Below, piece after piece: positions 55,219 through 63,356 of a stretch of 64,000 bases of DNA. Below the pieces are notes generated by a model. It saw only the letters and a list, made by a program, of their open reading frames with translations. It made no database searches and was not told where the DNA came from. This stretch comes from Solibacillus sp. FSL H8-0538. GTDB lineage: Bacteria > Bacillota > Bacilli > Bacillales_A > Planococcaceae. The DNA lies in NCBI RefSeq assembly GCF_038003525.1, contig NZ_JBBOPI010000001.1:115001-179000 (forward strand). The letters are read 5' to 3'. The position numbers were made by a program, and so were the translations under genes. How positions within the stretch are numbered: position 1 is the first letter of the stretch; each line of letters begins with the position of its first letter.

Positions 55219-55624
55219 ATGGTTTGCCGTAGTATTAATTTTATTTGGCTCCATTATTAGTGTCATTAGTGCGTTCGGCATGATTCGCCTGCCGGACGTT
55301 TATACGCGTTCGCATGCTGCCACTAAAAGTGCAACATTATCGGTATTATGCTGCTTGCTTGGTGCTTTTATTTACTTTTGGTTTCATGATGGCTTTGTGA
55401 GTATCCGATTAATTTTAGGAATTATTTTTGTGTTTATTACAGCTCCCGTTGCAGGCCATTTAGTGTGTCGGGCTGCCTATCGCTCACGCGTACCACTAGC
55501 GGAAGGTTCAGGAGCGGACGCTTTAAAACCTGTGTTATTTGGCGATGAGGTTCGGAATTTGAAAGAAAAAGAAGTTTTAGATGCTTCTGCTGAAATGCCT
55601 GTGGATGAATCCACAAAAAAATAA
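55196..55624 (+). CDS. mrpG: Mrp antiporter subunit G
   Basis: A 142-aa protein with three helices. FGMIRLPDVYTRSHAATKSATLSV and ITAPVAGHLVCRAAYRSRVPL are typical of MrpG. The start is TTG, with AGAGGTG upstream inside mrpF. It is the last gene of the operon, with a terminator 12 bp downstream. Confidence 0.95.
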   Translation: MSVNQTIEWFAVVLILFGSIISVISAFGMIRLPDVYTRSHAATKSATLSVLCCLLGAFIYFWFHDGFVSIRLILGIIFVFITAPVAGHLVCRAAYRSRVPLAEGSGADALKPVLFGDEVRNLKEKEVLDASAEMPVDESTKK

Positions 55625-55633
55625 AAAATGTTA

Positions 55634-55667
55634 TCCACACTCACTTACAAAAGTGGGTGTTTTTTGT
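55634..55667 (+). terminator. Terminator of the mrp operon
   Basis: ACACTCACTT pairs with AAGTGGGTGT (one G-T pair) around a 4-base loop, followed by TTTTT. Confidence 0.85.
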
Positions 55668-56242
55668 GTTTTGGGGATAAGTTTTCTAACTTTCGTCGTA
55701 AATTGCTCATCTGCTTGTGGGCAACTTATGGAATCGGGGATAACTCTGTGGAGAACTTTAGGTTGTGGATGGAATTGTTGATAATTAATTTTAGGAGCAT
55801 GGTGGAGAGATAAAATAAAGGAGTTGAGGAAATAAGAAAATATTTTATGAGGGAGCGATTTCCTATTGTCGCAGAACAATTGAGATCGCTTGAAATGAAC
55901 GTAATGATGATGCAAGCGGTAAATTTCAAATCGATTGTATACTAATGATGGAATAGTTCTTTTGCATATTGGAAAGCAAAAATATTACGGGCAATTTGTA
56001 CTTTGAACAAAATCCAGAAAGACTTGTACGTGGCCGTGGCCGTGGTAGTTGGGTAAATGAGAGCTTTCTTCGGGTTATTGGGAGAGGGCTTTTTATTAGT
56101 GAATAAGAAAGTATAACTCGCTCATCCACATAAGTGATCAATTGTGTGTGAAAAATGATCAATCCTTTTCCAAAAACGCTTAATTAATATTGATTATCCT
56201 AATAATTACTGAAAACCATAAATTAAACATATTTACTACGAG
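55668..56242 (+). other. Gene-poor spacer with short decayed-looking ORFs
   Basis: No intact gene is recognised. A 32-codon ATG frame at 55847-55945 (MRERFPIVAEQLRSLEMNV) and a 45-codon TTG frame at 55969-56106 (LYFEQNPERLVRGRGRGSWV) lack correctly spaced ribosome binding sites, are in different frames and look like remnants of one gene. A truncated copy of the dispersed repeat occupies 56099-56137. Confidence 0.4.
56099..56137 (+). repeat. Dispersed intergenic repeat, truncated copy F
   Basis: GTGAATAAGAAAGTATAACT then CTCATCCACATAAGTGA corresponds to hairpin 1 and the CATAAGT junction of the full copies. The GGACATC hairpin is absent. Confidence 0.65.
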
Positions 56243-56288
56243 TTGACACAAATAATTCAGAATAGTATAGTACATTACAACAGTAATG
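56243..56288 (+). promoter_or_regulatory. Sigma-A promoter with dyad operator for the GntR-ABC operon
   Basis: TTGACA at 56243-56248 and TATAGT at 56266-56271 are separated by 17 bp. Immediately downstream, CATTAC-AACA-GTAATG at 56273-56288 is a perfect 6-bp dyad overlapping the expected transcription start. This is well placed for repression by the GntR regulator encoded next. Confidence 0.75.
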
Positions 56289-56320
56289 CACTAAATAACA
56301 AAAAGAAAGGGGGCTTCTAA

Positions 56321-56692
56321 TTGAATTTCAATGGGGATAGTACGACGCCGATTTATATGCAAATTGCTGAATGGCTGGAAAATGAAATACTTGCGGGGCG
56401 TTTAGTCGCAGATGGCAAAGTATATTCGCAGTATCAGCTGGCGGAGCTATTTAATATAAATCCAGCAACGGCGGGTAAGGGTTTAACGATTTTAGTGGAA
56501 AACGAAATTTTGTACAAGAAAAGGGGACTTGGCATGTTCGTAACCGAAAACGCAAAAGATCAAATTTTGGCAACACGCCGAAATGACACATTAAATAAAA
56601 TGGCACGGGAAATTGTGCTGGAGGCAAAAAGACTCGCTGTTTCAGATGAGGAGCTTCTCGAGCTTATACAACGCGTACAAAAGGAGGTGTGA
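56321..56692 (+). CDS. GntR-family regulator (YtrA-like)
   Basis: A 123-aa winged-helix repressor: STTPIYMQIAEWLENEILAGRL and SQYQLAELFNINPATAGKGLTILVENEILYKKRGLGMFV form the GntR DNA-binding domain. Only a short helical tail of about 45 residues follows, as in the YtrA subfamily that controls adjacent ABC transporters. The start is TTG with AAAGGGGG upstream. It is first in an operon with an ABC ATPase and two membrane proteins. Confidence 0.9.
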   Translation: MNFNGDSTTPIYMQIAEWLENEILAGRLVADGKVYSQYQLAELFNINPATAGKGLTILVENEILYKKRGLGMFVTENAKDQILATRRNDTLNKMAREIVLEAKRLAVSDEELLELIQRVQKEV

Positions 56693-56695
56693 CGA

Positions 56696-57571
56696 ATGAT
56701 TCGATGTGAGCAATTACAGAAAAAGTATCGTGGTAACCATGTATTAAAAAATATTTCGTTTCAAATTGAGGAGCCGAAAATTATTGGACTTATTGGGCGC
56801 AATGGTACAGGAAAATCGACGCTGCTTAGAATTTTAGCCGGTCACTTAAAGCCGACAAACGGGGGAGCAATGTTGTTTGATCGAAAGCCGTTCAATAATT
56901 TAACGGTGGCAGCGAATACGATATTTATAGAGGAAGGAATGTCCTTTCCACCGGCACTCACATTACAAGATATTTGTAGAAGCGCAAAGAATTTCTATCC
57001 AAATTTCGACGGGAAATTGGCGATACAATTATTGGAGTATGCACATATTCTTCCAAAAAGTTATCACCATAAATTATCGAAGGGGCAAAAATCGACGTTT
57101 AATTTAGTTTATGCCTTGGCAACGCGTTCACCGATTACATTACTGGATGAGCCAATGAATGGGATGGATGAAGCGATTCGCACTGATATGTACCGCGCAA
57201 TTTTGAAAGAGTACATTGCATTTCCGCGCCTTATCCTTATTTCAAGCCATCATTTAAATGAAATTGACCACCTCATAGAAGAAATCATACTTATTGATGA
57301 GGGGCAGGTGAAAATGCATGAATCGCTTGAGGATGTACAGCAAATGGCTGTGCGTTTAACAGGGCAAAAGGAGCAAATTGAAACGTTTATTAAAGAGGCA
57401 ACGATTTTATTTGAAAAAGAGACAGGACCATTTTATGAAGTAGTTGTCACTGCTGAAAAATTTTCACTGCCTGAAGTAGCGGGTATTCAAGTACAGCCGG
57501 TTTCTGCGAGTGATGTGTGCAAGTTCCTAACGAGTAAAACGAAGGGGGGAATTGATGATGTCTTTAACTAA
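56696..57571 (+). CDS. ABC transporter ATP-binding protein
   Basis: A 291-aa protein with Walker A IGRNGTGKST, signature LSKGQKSTFNLVYALA (a variant of LSGGQ), Walker B ITLLDEPMNGMD and H-loop ISSHHLNEI. The variant signature and the GntR context resemble the YtrB/BcrA-type ATPases. It lies 3 bp after the gntR stop with AAGGAGG upstream. Substrate unknown; such modules often respond to cell-wall-active compounds. Confidence 0.88.
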   Translation: MIRCEQLQKKYRGNHVLKNISFQIEEPKIIGLIGRNGTGKSTLLRILAGHLKPTNGGAMLFDRKPFNNLTVAANTIFIEEGMSFPPALTLQDICRSAKNFYPNFDGKLAIQLLEYAHILPKSYHHKLSKGQKSTFNLVYALATRSPITLLDEPMNGMDEAIRTDMYRAILKEYIAFPRLILISSHHLNEIDHLIEEIILIDEGQVKMHESLEDVQQMAVRLTGQKEQIETFIKEATILFEKETGPFYEVVVTAEKFSLPEVAGIQVQPVSASDVCKFLTSKTKGGIDDVFN

Positions 57572-58277
57572 TGTGAGCGCGGTTCAAAATACTTGGCAGC
57601 AGCTGAAGTGGAAATTTTCGACGTTTAGCTCGACACTGTATACGATTATTATTGTGCAATTTATTTTCTCAATTTTGTCGATGGATTTTACAGGAATGAC
57701 AGGTAGTGGGCTTGGTAATTTGTATGTTGAACATCGGTTTTATAGTTTTGATTATTTACTGATCGTAAGTGTGTTTTCGCTATTTATTTTAGGGTGGACG
57801 CTCGCAACGACAAGTCTCACACAGGATAATTTTTCGATTGTGACGACAAGATGGACGGCCAGTATGTCAACGGTACTGTTTTGTATTTGTTTATGTGCGT
57901 TAGCTACGTTGACTGCATTCAGCTCACTTAGCACCATCTTTTTTGTTCGTATTCTATTTACCGATATAAATATAGTTATGCCGCATTCAATGATCAATCT
58001 AGAATCCATCCTATTATTTTTCATGTTGACCGTTCTTTCTTGTGCGGCTGGGTATTTTATTAGCTCATTACTGCATCTATCAAAAGCGTTTATTTTAGTC
58101 CTAGGTGTAGCGTTGTTTTACTTACTAATCGCATATATCGAGCATGTAGTTGCTATTACGAAATTCTTTTTTGGCACAAGTACGGCAGAGTTATTATTAA
58201 AAGCATTCGTTGCGACGGTATTGTTATTTGTTGTTTCCATGGTACTTACAAGTCGTAAGGAGGTGAAGCGAGTATGA
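57555..58277 (+). CDS. ABC transporter membrane protein
   Basis: A 240-aa hydrophobic protein with about six helices (for example IIIVQFIFSILSM, LIVSVFSLFILGWTL, VLFCICLCALATLTAF). No motif identifies the substrate. It overlaps the ATPase gene by 17 bp, with GGGGGG before tandem ATGs at 57555 and 57558, so it is the likely permease partner. Confidence 0.75.
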   Translation: MMSLTNVSAVQNTWQQLKWKFSTFSSTLYTIIIVQFIFSILSMDFTGMTGSGLGNLYVEHRFYSFDYLLIVSVFSLFILGWTLATTSLTQDNFSIVTTRWTASMSTVLFCICLCALATLTAFSSLSTIFFVRILFTDINIVMPHSMINLESILLFFMLTVLSCAAGYFISSLLHLSKAFILVLGVALFYLLIAYIEHVVAITKFFFGTSTAELLLKAFVATVLLFVVSMVLTSRKEVKRV

Positions 58278-58990
58278 ATTGGTTAGTCTTGTTACTTTCA
58301 GTGATGTTCATTCCGGCGATAATTATTGTGACTCGTAATGTGCTATCACGCTTTAAAATTTGGACGCCTAAGCGTGTTTTTACATTTATTGGTGTATATA
58401 TTGGGGTGGGCGTGATTTCGTTTATTGGACTCGCTATCATGTCGGATAATCATACAAAAATTCTTTCAGAGGAAAAGGTTCGGCAAGTACAAGAAGAGTA
58501 TGTTGAAATGCAAACGTTTGTGGAAAACAACGATTTAGAAAAAATTAACCCGGATTATTTGAAGAAGCAACGCAGCTATGTGCTGCCAACTAATGAATTA
58601 ACGGTATATATTGACGAGAAATCTTATTCGACGAAAGTATATGTAACATGGCGCGATGATCCCGAGTCAAACGAAATACTAGCGGATTCCTATTTGTTCC
58701 CGCATATTGTTTCGGGTATCGATGTCTCCAGTGAAGTACCACTAATCGGTAGTACATTCGATGACAGCGCGCTGTATGTAAAAGAGGATGGGATTGAGTT
58801 GAAATATTACTCTCTCTATTCAAAAATTCAAATTCTAGATAATTACTATGAAAATCATTACATTAATATTTGGCCAAAAAGCAGTTCAAATTTCAATTCT
58901 TTAGTAGGTCAGCAAATGTTACACTTGAATGTTCCGAAACATATCAATATTATTGATAACAGTGGATTGATTTCCTACTTATATAATTAA
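58274..58990 (+). CDS. Membrane-anchored protein of the GntR-ABC operon
   Basis: A 238-aa protein with two N-terminal helices (about residues 2-18 and 37-58) followed by an extracytoplasmic domain of about 180 residues rich in beta-type sequence (YIDEKSYSTKVYVTW). Family not recognised. It overlaps the permease gene by 4 bp, so it belongs to the same transporter module, perhaps as an accessory or sensing subunit. Confidence 0.65.
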   Translation: MNWLVLLLSVMFIPAIIIVTRNVLSRFKIWTPKRVFTFIGVYIGVGVISFIGLAIMSDNHTKILSEEKVRQVQEEYVEMQTFVENNDLEKINPDYLKKQRSYVLPTNELTVYIDEKSYSTKVYVTWRDDPESNEILADSYLFPHIVSGIDVSSEVPLIGSTFDDSALYVKEDGIELKYYSLYSKIQILDNYYENHYINIWPKSSSNFNSLVGQQMLHLNVPKHINIIDNSGLISYLYN

Positions 58991-59011
58991 TAATGAATTG
59001 AGCGAACTGTA

Positions 59012-59827
59012 ATGAAGAAGGTATTGAAAGTTATTGTTATTGCGTTAGCTACGTATGTTTTCTTGTATGTGAATAATCATTGGATAGTGACCACTGAATT
59101 ATCGTACGAATCGCAAAAGGTGCCTAAGAGCTTTGATGGCTACCGTATTACACAAGTAACCGATTTGCATGATGCAACATTCGGAGATAATCAAAGTCAA
59201 CTAGTGGAAAAAGTGATGGCTACCAATCCGGACGCAATTTTCATTACAGGCGACTTAGTCGATAGTAACAGATATGATTTACAGAATAGTTTACTAGCAG
59301 TGGAGCAATTTGTGGATATTGCGGATGTGTATTATGTGCTCGGGAATCATGAAGTGGCGCTAAATAAGGTGGACGAAATTTATAACGCACTTACTAACCT
59401 TGGAGTACGCGTATTACCGAATGAAGCAGTCGTTTTTGAACGCCACGGGGAGCGTTTGGCGATTGTCGGTATAGAGGATCCGTTAATGGGCAAATCCGTT
59501 CCAGATATGCTTGACGAAGCAACAGATACTATTAGTGATGAAGATTTCACCTTGTTGCTATCACATCGGCCAGAGCAGTTCGATGCGTATGTGAATCAAG
59601 AAATGGATTTAGTATTTACAGGGCATGCGCATGGTGGTCAAGTTCGTCTACCGTTTATTGGCGGACTTGTCGCACCGTCACAAGGTTTATTTCCAACGTA
59701 TTCAGCAGGAGTTTTTGAAGGCAATGAAACAACAATGGTTATTAGCCGTGGCCTTGGAAATAGTATGTTCCCATTCCGCATCTTTAATTTACCTGAGATT
59801 ATTGTCATGGAATTACAATCAAAATAA
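59012..59827 (+). CDS. Membrane-anchored metallophosphoesterase (YkuE-like)
   Basis: A 271-aa protein with an N-terminal anchor helix (about residues 5-22) and a calcineurin-like fold: TQVTDLHDATFG, ITGDLVDSN, VLGNHEVA, LLLSHRPE and FTGHAHGGQVRLP supply the binuclear metal ligands. The usual DxH reads DLH. B. subtilis YkuE, a relative, is exported, and a role in phospholipid or cell-wall hydrolysis has been proposed for the group. The start has only a weak ribosome binding site. It ends at a terminator. Confidence 0.85.
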   Translation: MKKVLKVIVIALATYVFLYVNNHWIVTTELSYESQKVPKSFDGYRITQVTDLHDATFGDNQSQLVEKVMATNPDAIFITGDLVDSNRYDLQNSLLAVEQFVDIADVYYVLGNHEVALNKVDEIYNALTNLGVRVLPNEAVVFERHGERLAIVGIEDPLMGKSVPDMLDEATDTISDEDFTLLLSHRPEQFDAYVNQEMDLVFTGHAHGGQVRLPFIGGLVAPSQGLFPTYSAGVFEGNETTMVISRGLGNSMFPFRIFNLPEIIVMELQSK

Positions 59828-59831
59828 TGTA

Positions 59832-59866
59832 AAAGCAGACGTTACAATTATTTGTGACGTCTTTTT
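59832..59866 (+). terminator. Terminator after the metallophosphoesterase gene
   Basis: AGACGTTACAA pairs with TTGTGACGTCT (one irregular pair) around a TTAT loop, then TTTTT. Confidence 0.85.
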
Positions 59867-60040
59867 AATTTATTTCACATATATTAGGTATTTATTACTG
59901 AAATTAAACTGGATTAATTGGTAAAAGATGTTTACTATTTTCTTTTATTTTTATATGATTAATATGGAATAAGTGATAAAGAAAGCGCATTACTAAATAA
60001 AAATTGGTTAGAACGAGTAAATTTTGTAGGAGGAGCCACT

Positions 60041-62038
60041 ATGAGATTAAAAGGTATCGGAGGAAAGTTAACTACTTCTATTATTATTCTTTTGTTATTA
60101 ACGTGCGCAGTACTAGGAGTATCAAGTTATTATAATAGTTCAAATGCATTAAAGGAACAGGTGAAAACGAATCTTGAATGGAAGGCTAAGGACGTTTCAC
60201 ATTATATTGAGGAGTTTTTTAAACGTACATATGTGGAAGTGGAAGGTATTGCAGAGCAAGGCGTTATTCAGGACATGAATTTAAATGAGCAGTTTGCCTA
60301 TTTAAATGAACGCATTGCAAAGAGTGAGGATTATTTAGCGTTTGGTATTGTGGATGAAAGCGGGACATCTCATTATTCAGATGGTACGACAGCGGATTTA
60401 GCTGACCGTGAATATATTATTAATGCCTTTAAGGGCGAGACAGCGATGTCGGATATTATAATTAGTCGTGTGACAAGCGAGCCGGTCATTATGATCGCGA
60501 CGCCAATTAATACGGTAACGGGTGAAAAGGCACTGCTTCTTGCACGTATTGACGGTTATTTCTTATCATCGGTCATTGCGGAAATCTCAGCTGGCGAAAC
60601 AGGTTATGCCATAATTGTTAGTGAAGATGGGACAATCCAGGGGCATAAAAACGATGCATACGTGAAGGATCAAGTAAACTTTTTGACACAAGCTAAAGAA
60701 TCTGGTGAAATGACAGGTGAAGCATTAGCCATTCAAGAAATGATTTCAAATGAATCAGGATTTTTTGAGTTTACGCATTCAAATGGAGCCGAGCACTATA
60801 TGGGCTACCACTCACTAGATAATGGCTGGACGATGGCTGTAACTGCGGTGAAGGATGAAATGCTCGTGGGATTAAATGGGTTGAAAAAAGAATTAGCCAT
60901 TTCAACTATTCTTGTGTTAATTGTGGGCTTTGGTTTTGCAGTTTTCGTCTCACGTTCGATTAGCAATCCCATCAAGCAAGTCGTACAGTTAAGCGAATAT
61001 ATTGCGCAAGGTGATTTCACACAGGAAACATCGGAAAAATATAGCAAGCGTAAGGATGAACTCGGTGTCCTCTCACGCGCGTTAGCCAAAGTCGTAAGCA
61101 ATATGAAGGAAATGATTACGCAAGTTAATAAAAATGCGATGAATGTGAGCGAAGCATCGTGTGACTTAATGGGCGATGTGAACGCTGTAACGGAAAAAGC
61201 CAAAATGATTTCAGTATCCATTGCGGAAGTCGAAAGTGGCTCTATTGCTCAGGCTAAAATGGCGGAGGAAAGTGCAACAGCAATGGAACAAATGGCATTA
61301 GGTGTGCAGCAAGTGGCAGAAGTGGCGAGTACCGTTGCAGAGCATACAGAGTTTATCGAACGAAAAGTACGTGAAGGGCATGGTGCAGTTCGTCATTCCA
61401 TAGGGCAAATGACAGCCATTCAACAAGGAACTGAGGTTGAACTCGAAGTCATTCGTAAGCTTGAAAAAGAATCGCTGGAAATTGGTTTAATTTCAAAAAT
61501 GATTACGGATATTTCAGACCAAACGAATTTACTAGCACTAAATGCATCGATTGAAGCAGCACGTGCAGGTGACGCAGGTAAAGGCTTTGCCGTAGTAGCC
61601 GGGGAGGTTCGTAAGCTTTCAGAGCAAACCGCACATTCTGCCGCACAGATTAATGCACTGATCCAAAAAGTACAGCATTATACAGAGCAAGCAGTGCAAG
61701 CGGCTGAATCAGGGGAAGATAATGTAGAACAAGGCTTACAATCAATTCATTTATTAGAACAGCGCTTTGAAGAAATTGTTGAGGCAGTTTCACGAATTAC
61801 ACATGAAATAGAACAATTAAGCGGTTCTGCACAGCAAATGAGCGCCAATACTGAAGAAGTTTCCGCTTCAATGGAGGAAATGTCTGCATCAGTTAGTGCG
61901 GCAGCAGGCTATGTGCATGATGTAACGAACTCAACAGAAGGACAACTTCAAACAGTAGACGAAATGAGTAAGCAAGCAGACGAGCTATCGGAAATGGCCA
62001 AAGAGCTTCGTATTGCTGTGAGTCAGTTTAAATTATAA
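60041..62038 (+). CDS. Methyl-accepting chemotaxis protein
   Basis: A 665-aa chemoreceptor. TM1 is about residues 10-30, and an extracellular dCache-type sensor domain spans about 35-275 ([32 protein letters not shown]). TM2 is at about 283-303, HAMP at about 304-357 and the cytoplasmic signalling domain at about 380-650. The kinase-binding tip reads [19 protein letters not shown] followed by [17 protein letters not shown]. Gly-free heptads and Q/E pairs around 410-420 and 610-625 suit methylation. Ligand unknown. AGGAGG lies upstream; it is a single-gene unit. Confidence 0.93.
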   Translation: MRLKGIGGKLTTSIIILLLLTCAVLGVSSYYNSSNALKEQVKTNLEWKAKDVSHYIEEFFKRTYVEVEGIAEQGVIQDMNLNEQFAYLNERIAKSEDYLAFGIVDESGTSHYSDGTTADLADREYIINAFKGETAMSDIIISRVTSEPVIMIATPINTVTGEKALLLARIDGYFLSSVIAEISAGETGYAIIVSEDGTIQGHKNDAYVKDQVNFLTQAKESGEMTGEALAIQEMISNESGFFEFTHSNGAEHYMGYHSLDNGWTMAVTAVKDEMLVGLNGLKKELAISTILVLIVGFGFAVFVSRSISNPIKQVVQLSEYIAQGDFTQETSEKYSKRKDELGVLSRALAKVVSNMKEMITQVNKNAMNVSEASCDLMGDVNAVTEKAKMISVSIAEVESGSIAQAKMAEESATAMEQMALGVQQVAEVASTVAEHTEFIERKVREGHGAVRHSIGQMTAIQQGTEVELEVIRKLEKESLEIGLISKMITDISDQTNLLALNASIEAARAGDAGKGFAVVAGEVRKLSEQTAHSAAQINALIQKVQHYTEQAVQAAESGEDNVEQGLQSIHLLEQRFEEIVEAVSRITHEIEQLSGSAQQMSANTEEVSASMEEMSASVSAAAGYVHDVTNSTEGQLQTVDEMSKQADELSEMAKELRIAVSQFKL

Positions 62039-62097
62039 ATTTTAGCAGTGGCGTGTTTTTTGCCGCTGTTTTTTTCTATAAAAGGGGAGTGACGAAT

Positions 62098-62637
62098 TTG
62101 TTTTATTATCAAATTGATGAAGAACTTAGCCTGAAATTAGTGACAACACATGATACGGAAGAAATTTATGACATGATTGATGGGTCGCGCGTGCATTTAC
62201 GTGAATGGCTTGGCTGGTTGGATACGACAATTGGGCCAGAAATAACACGTCAATTTACGGAGCTAAATTTACAGCGCTTTGCTAAAAATGAAGCACTTGA
62301 TACTGCAATTGTTTATAAAGGGAAGATTGTTGGGAAAATTGGTTTTAATTCGATTAATTGGTCCAATAAAACCGCGCAAATTGGCTATATGCTTGCTGAA
62401 GGGGCACAGGGCAAAGGAATTATGACGCGCTCGGTTAAAGCGATGACAGCGATTGCCTTTGAGCATTACGGTTTACATAAAGTCGAAATCCATGTAGCAG
62501 AGGGAAATGTGAAGAGCCGGGCGATTCCAGCACGTATAGGCTATACACAAGAAGGTATGATTCGGAGTGCGGAATGGTTATACGATCATTATGTCGATCA
62601 CATCGTCTACGGGATGTTGCGCAAGGATTGGCAATAA
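62098..62637 (+). CDS. GNAT-family acetyltransferase (RimJ/RimL type)
   Basis: A 179-aa protein close to the ribosomal-protein-serine/alanine acetyltransferase group: SRVHLREWLGWLDTT near the N-terminus, IGYMLAEGAQGKGIMTRSVKAM as acetyl-CoA loop, and HKVEIHVAEGNVKSRAIPARIGYTQEGMIR as motif B. AAGGGGAG directs the TTG at 62098. Substrate unknown. Confidence 0.85.
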   Translation: MFYYQIDEELSLKLVTTHDTEEIYDMIDGSRVHLREWLGWLDTTIGPEITRQFTELNLQRFAKNEALDTAIVYKGKIVGKIGFNSINWSNKTAQIGYMLAEGAQGKGIMTRSVKAMTAIAFEHYGLHKVEIHVAEGNVKSRAIPARIGYTQEGMIRSAEWLYDHYVDHIVYGMLRKDWQ

Positions 62638-62666
62638 AGGTAGTGTTATACGGGCTTTTTTCTTTG

Positions 62667-62747
62667 GTAGATAAGAAAGTATAACTTTCTTATCTACATA
62701 AGTAAGGACATCATCTCGCCCTATACTGCGCGAGATGTGTCTTTCTA
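62667..62747 (+). repeat. Dispersed two-hairpin intergenic repeat, copy D (full length)
   Basis: Hairpin 1 is a perfect 14-bp inverted repeat, GTAGATAAGAAAGT and ACTTTCTTATCTAC, around ATA. Then ATAAGTA leads to hairpin 2, GGACATCATCTCGC with GCGAGATGTGTC, ending TTTCTA. It is the best preserved copy in the window. Confidence 0.9.
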
Positions 62748-62828
62748 ATATAAACCGAATGAGTAGTGTTATTACAGAAAATTATCGTACACTAATAATG
62801 ATAAGTTTTTTGTGATAGGAGAGATTGT

Positions 62829-63185
62829 ATGGAATGGATTGTATCGGTTGTTGTGCTGGCATTCATGCTCATTTTAGGCGTGCGTATGATGCCAAGTAAA
62901 GGTGTGAAATCAATTTCAACACCAGACTTAAAGAAAATAGTAGATGCGGAGGATAAAGTTTTTGTTGATGTACGAACAGAGGCTGAATATAAAAAACGGC
63001 ATATTCCGCAGTTTATTAATATACCATTCGGATCAGACTTTTCGCAGTTGCCAAAAGACAAGCCGATTATCGTTATTTGTCAAAGCGGCATCCGTAGCAA
63101 TCAAGCATGTAAGCAGCTAGTAAAGCAGGGCTATACAGATATAACGAATGTGCGCCGTGGCATGAATGCACTCCGAGGGAAATAG
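62829..63185 (+). CDS. Membrane-anchored rhodanese-like protein
   Basis: A 118-aa protein. Residues about 2-18 are an N-terminal hydrophobic anchor. A rhodanese domain follows with VDVRTEAEYKKRHIPQFINIPFG and the active-site loop ICQSGIRSNQA containing the catalytic cysteine. It is expected to carry a persulfide; the partner is unknown. AGGAGAG lies upstream. Confidence 0.88.
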   Translation: MEWIVSVVVLAFMLILGVRMMPSKGVKSISTPDLKKIVDAEDKVFVDVRTEAEYKKRHIPQFINIPFGSDFSQLPKDKPIIVICQSGIRSNQACKQLVKQGYTDITNVRRGMNALRGK

Positions 63186-63324
63186 AAATAAAAAAATGCT
63201 GGATCTTAAAGTACAAGTAGAGCAGCTGCAGTTACAAGGAAACTAATCAAAGTTGCAAGTAACAAGACTAAGCTTACAAGTAACTAAGGGTATTTTGTAA
63301 GTAAATTGTATTACCGCATAATAA

Positions 63325-63356
63325 AAGGCTCCAGCAACTGCTGGAGCCTTTTTACT
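63325..63356. terminator. Bidirectional terminator between rhodanese and AlaX-like genes
   Basis: AAAAGGCTCCAGCA and TGCTGGAGCCTTTT form a perfect stem around a minimal loop at the convergent junction. Confidence 0.9.

Noticed and set aside
63210-63300. Short direct repeats of CAAGTAAC after the rhodanese gene
   Set aside because: The units are few, short and irregular; no array structure or CRISPR-like spacing.
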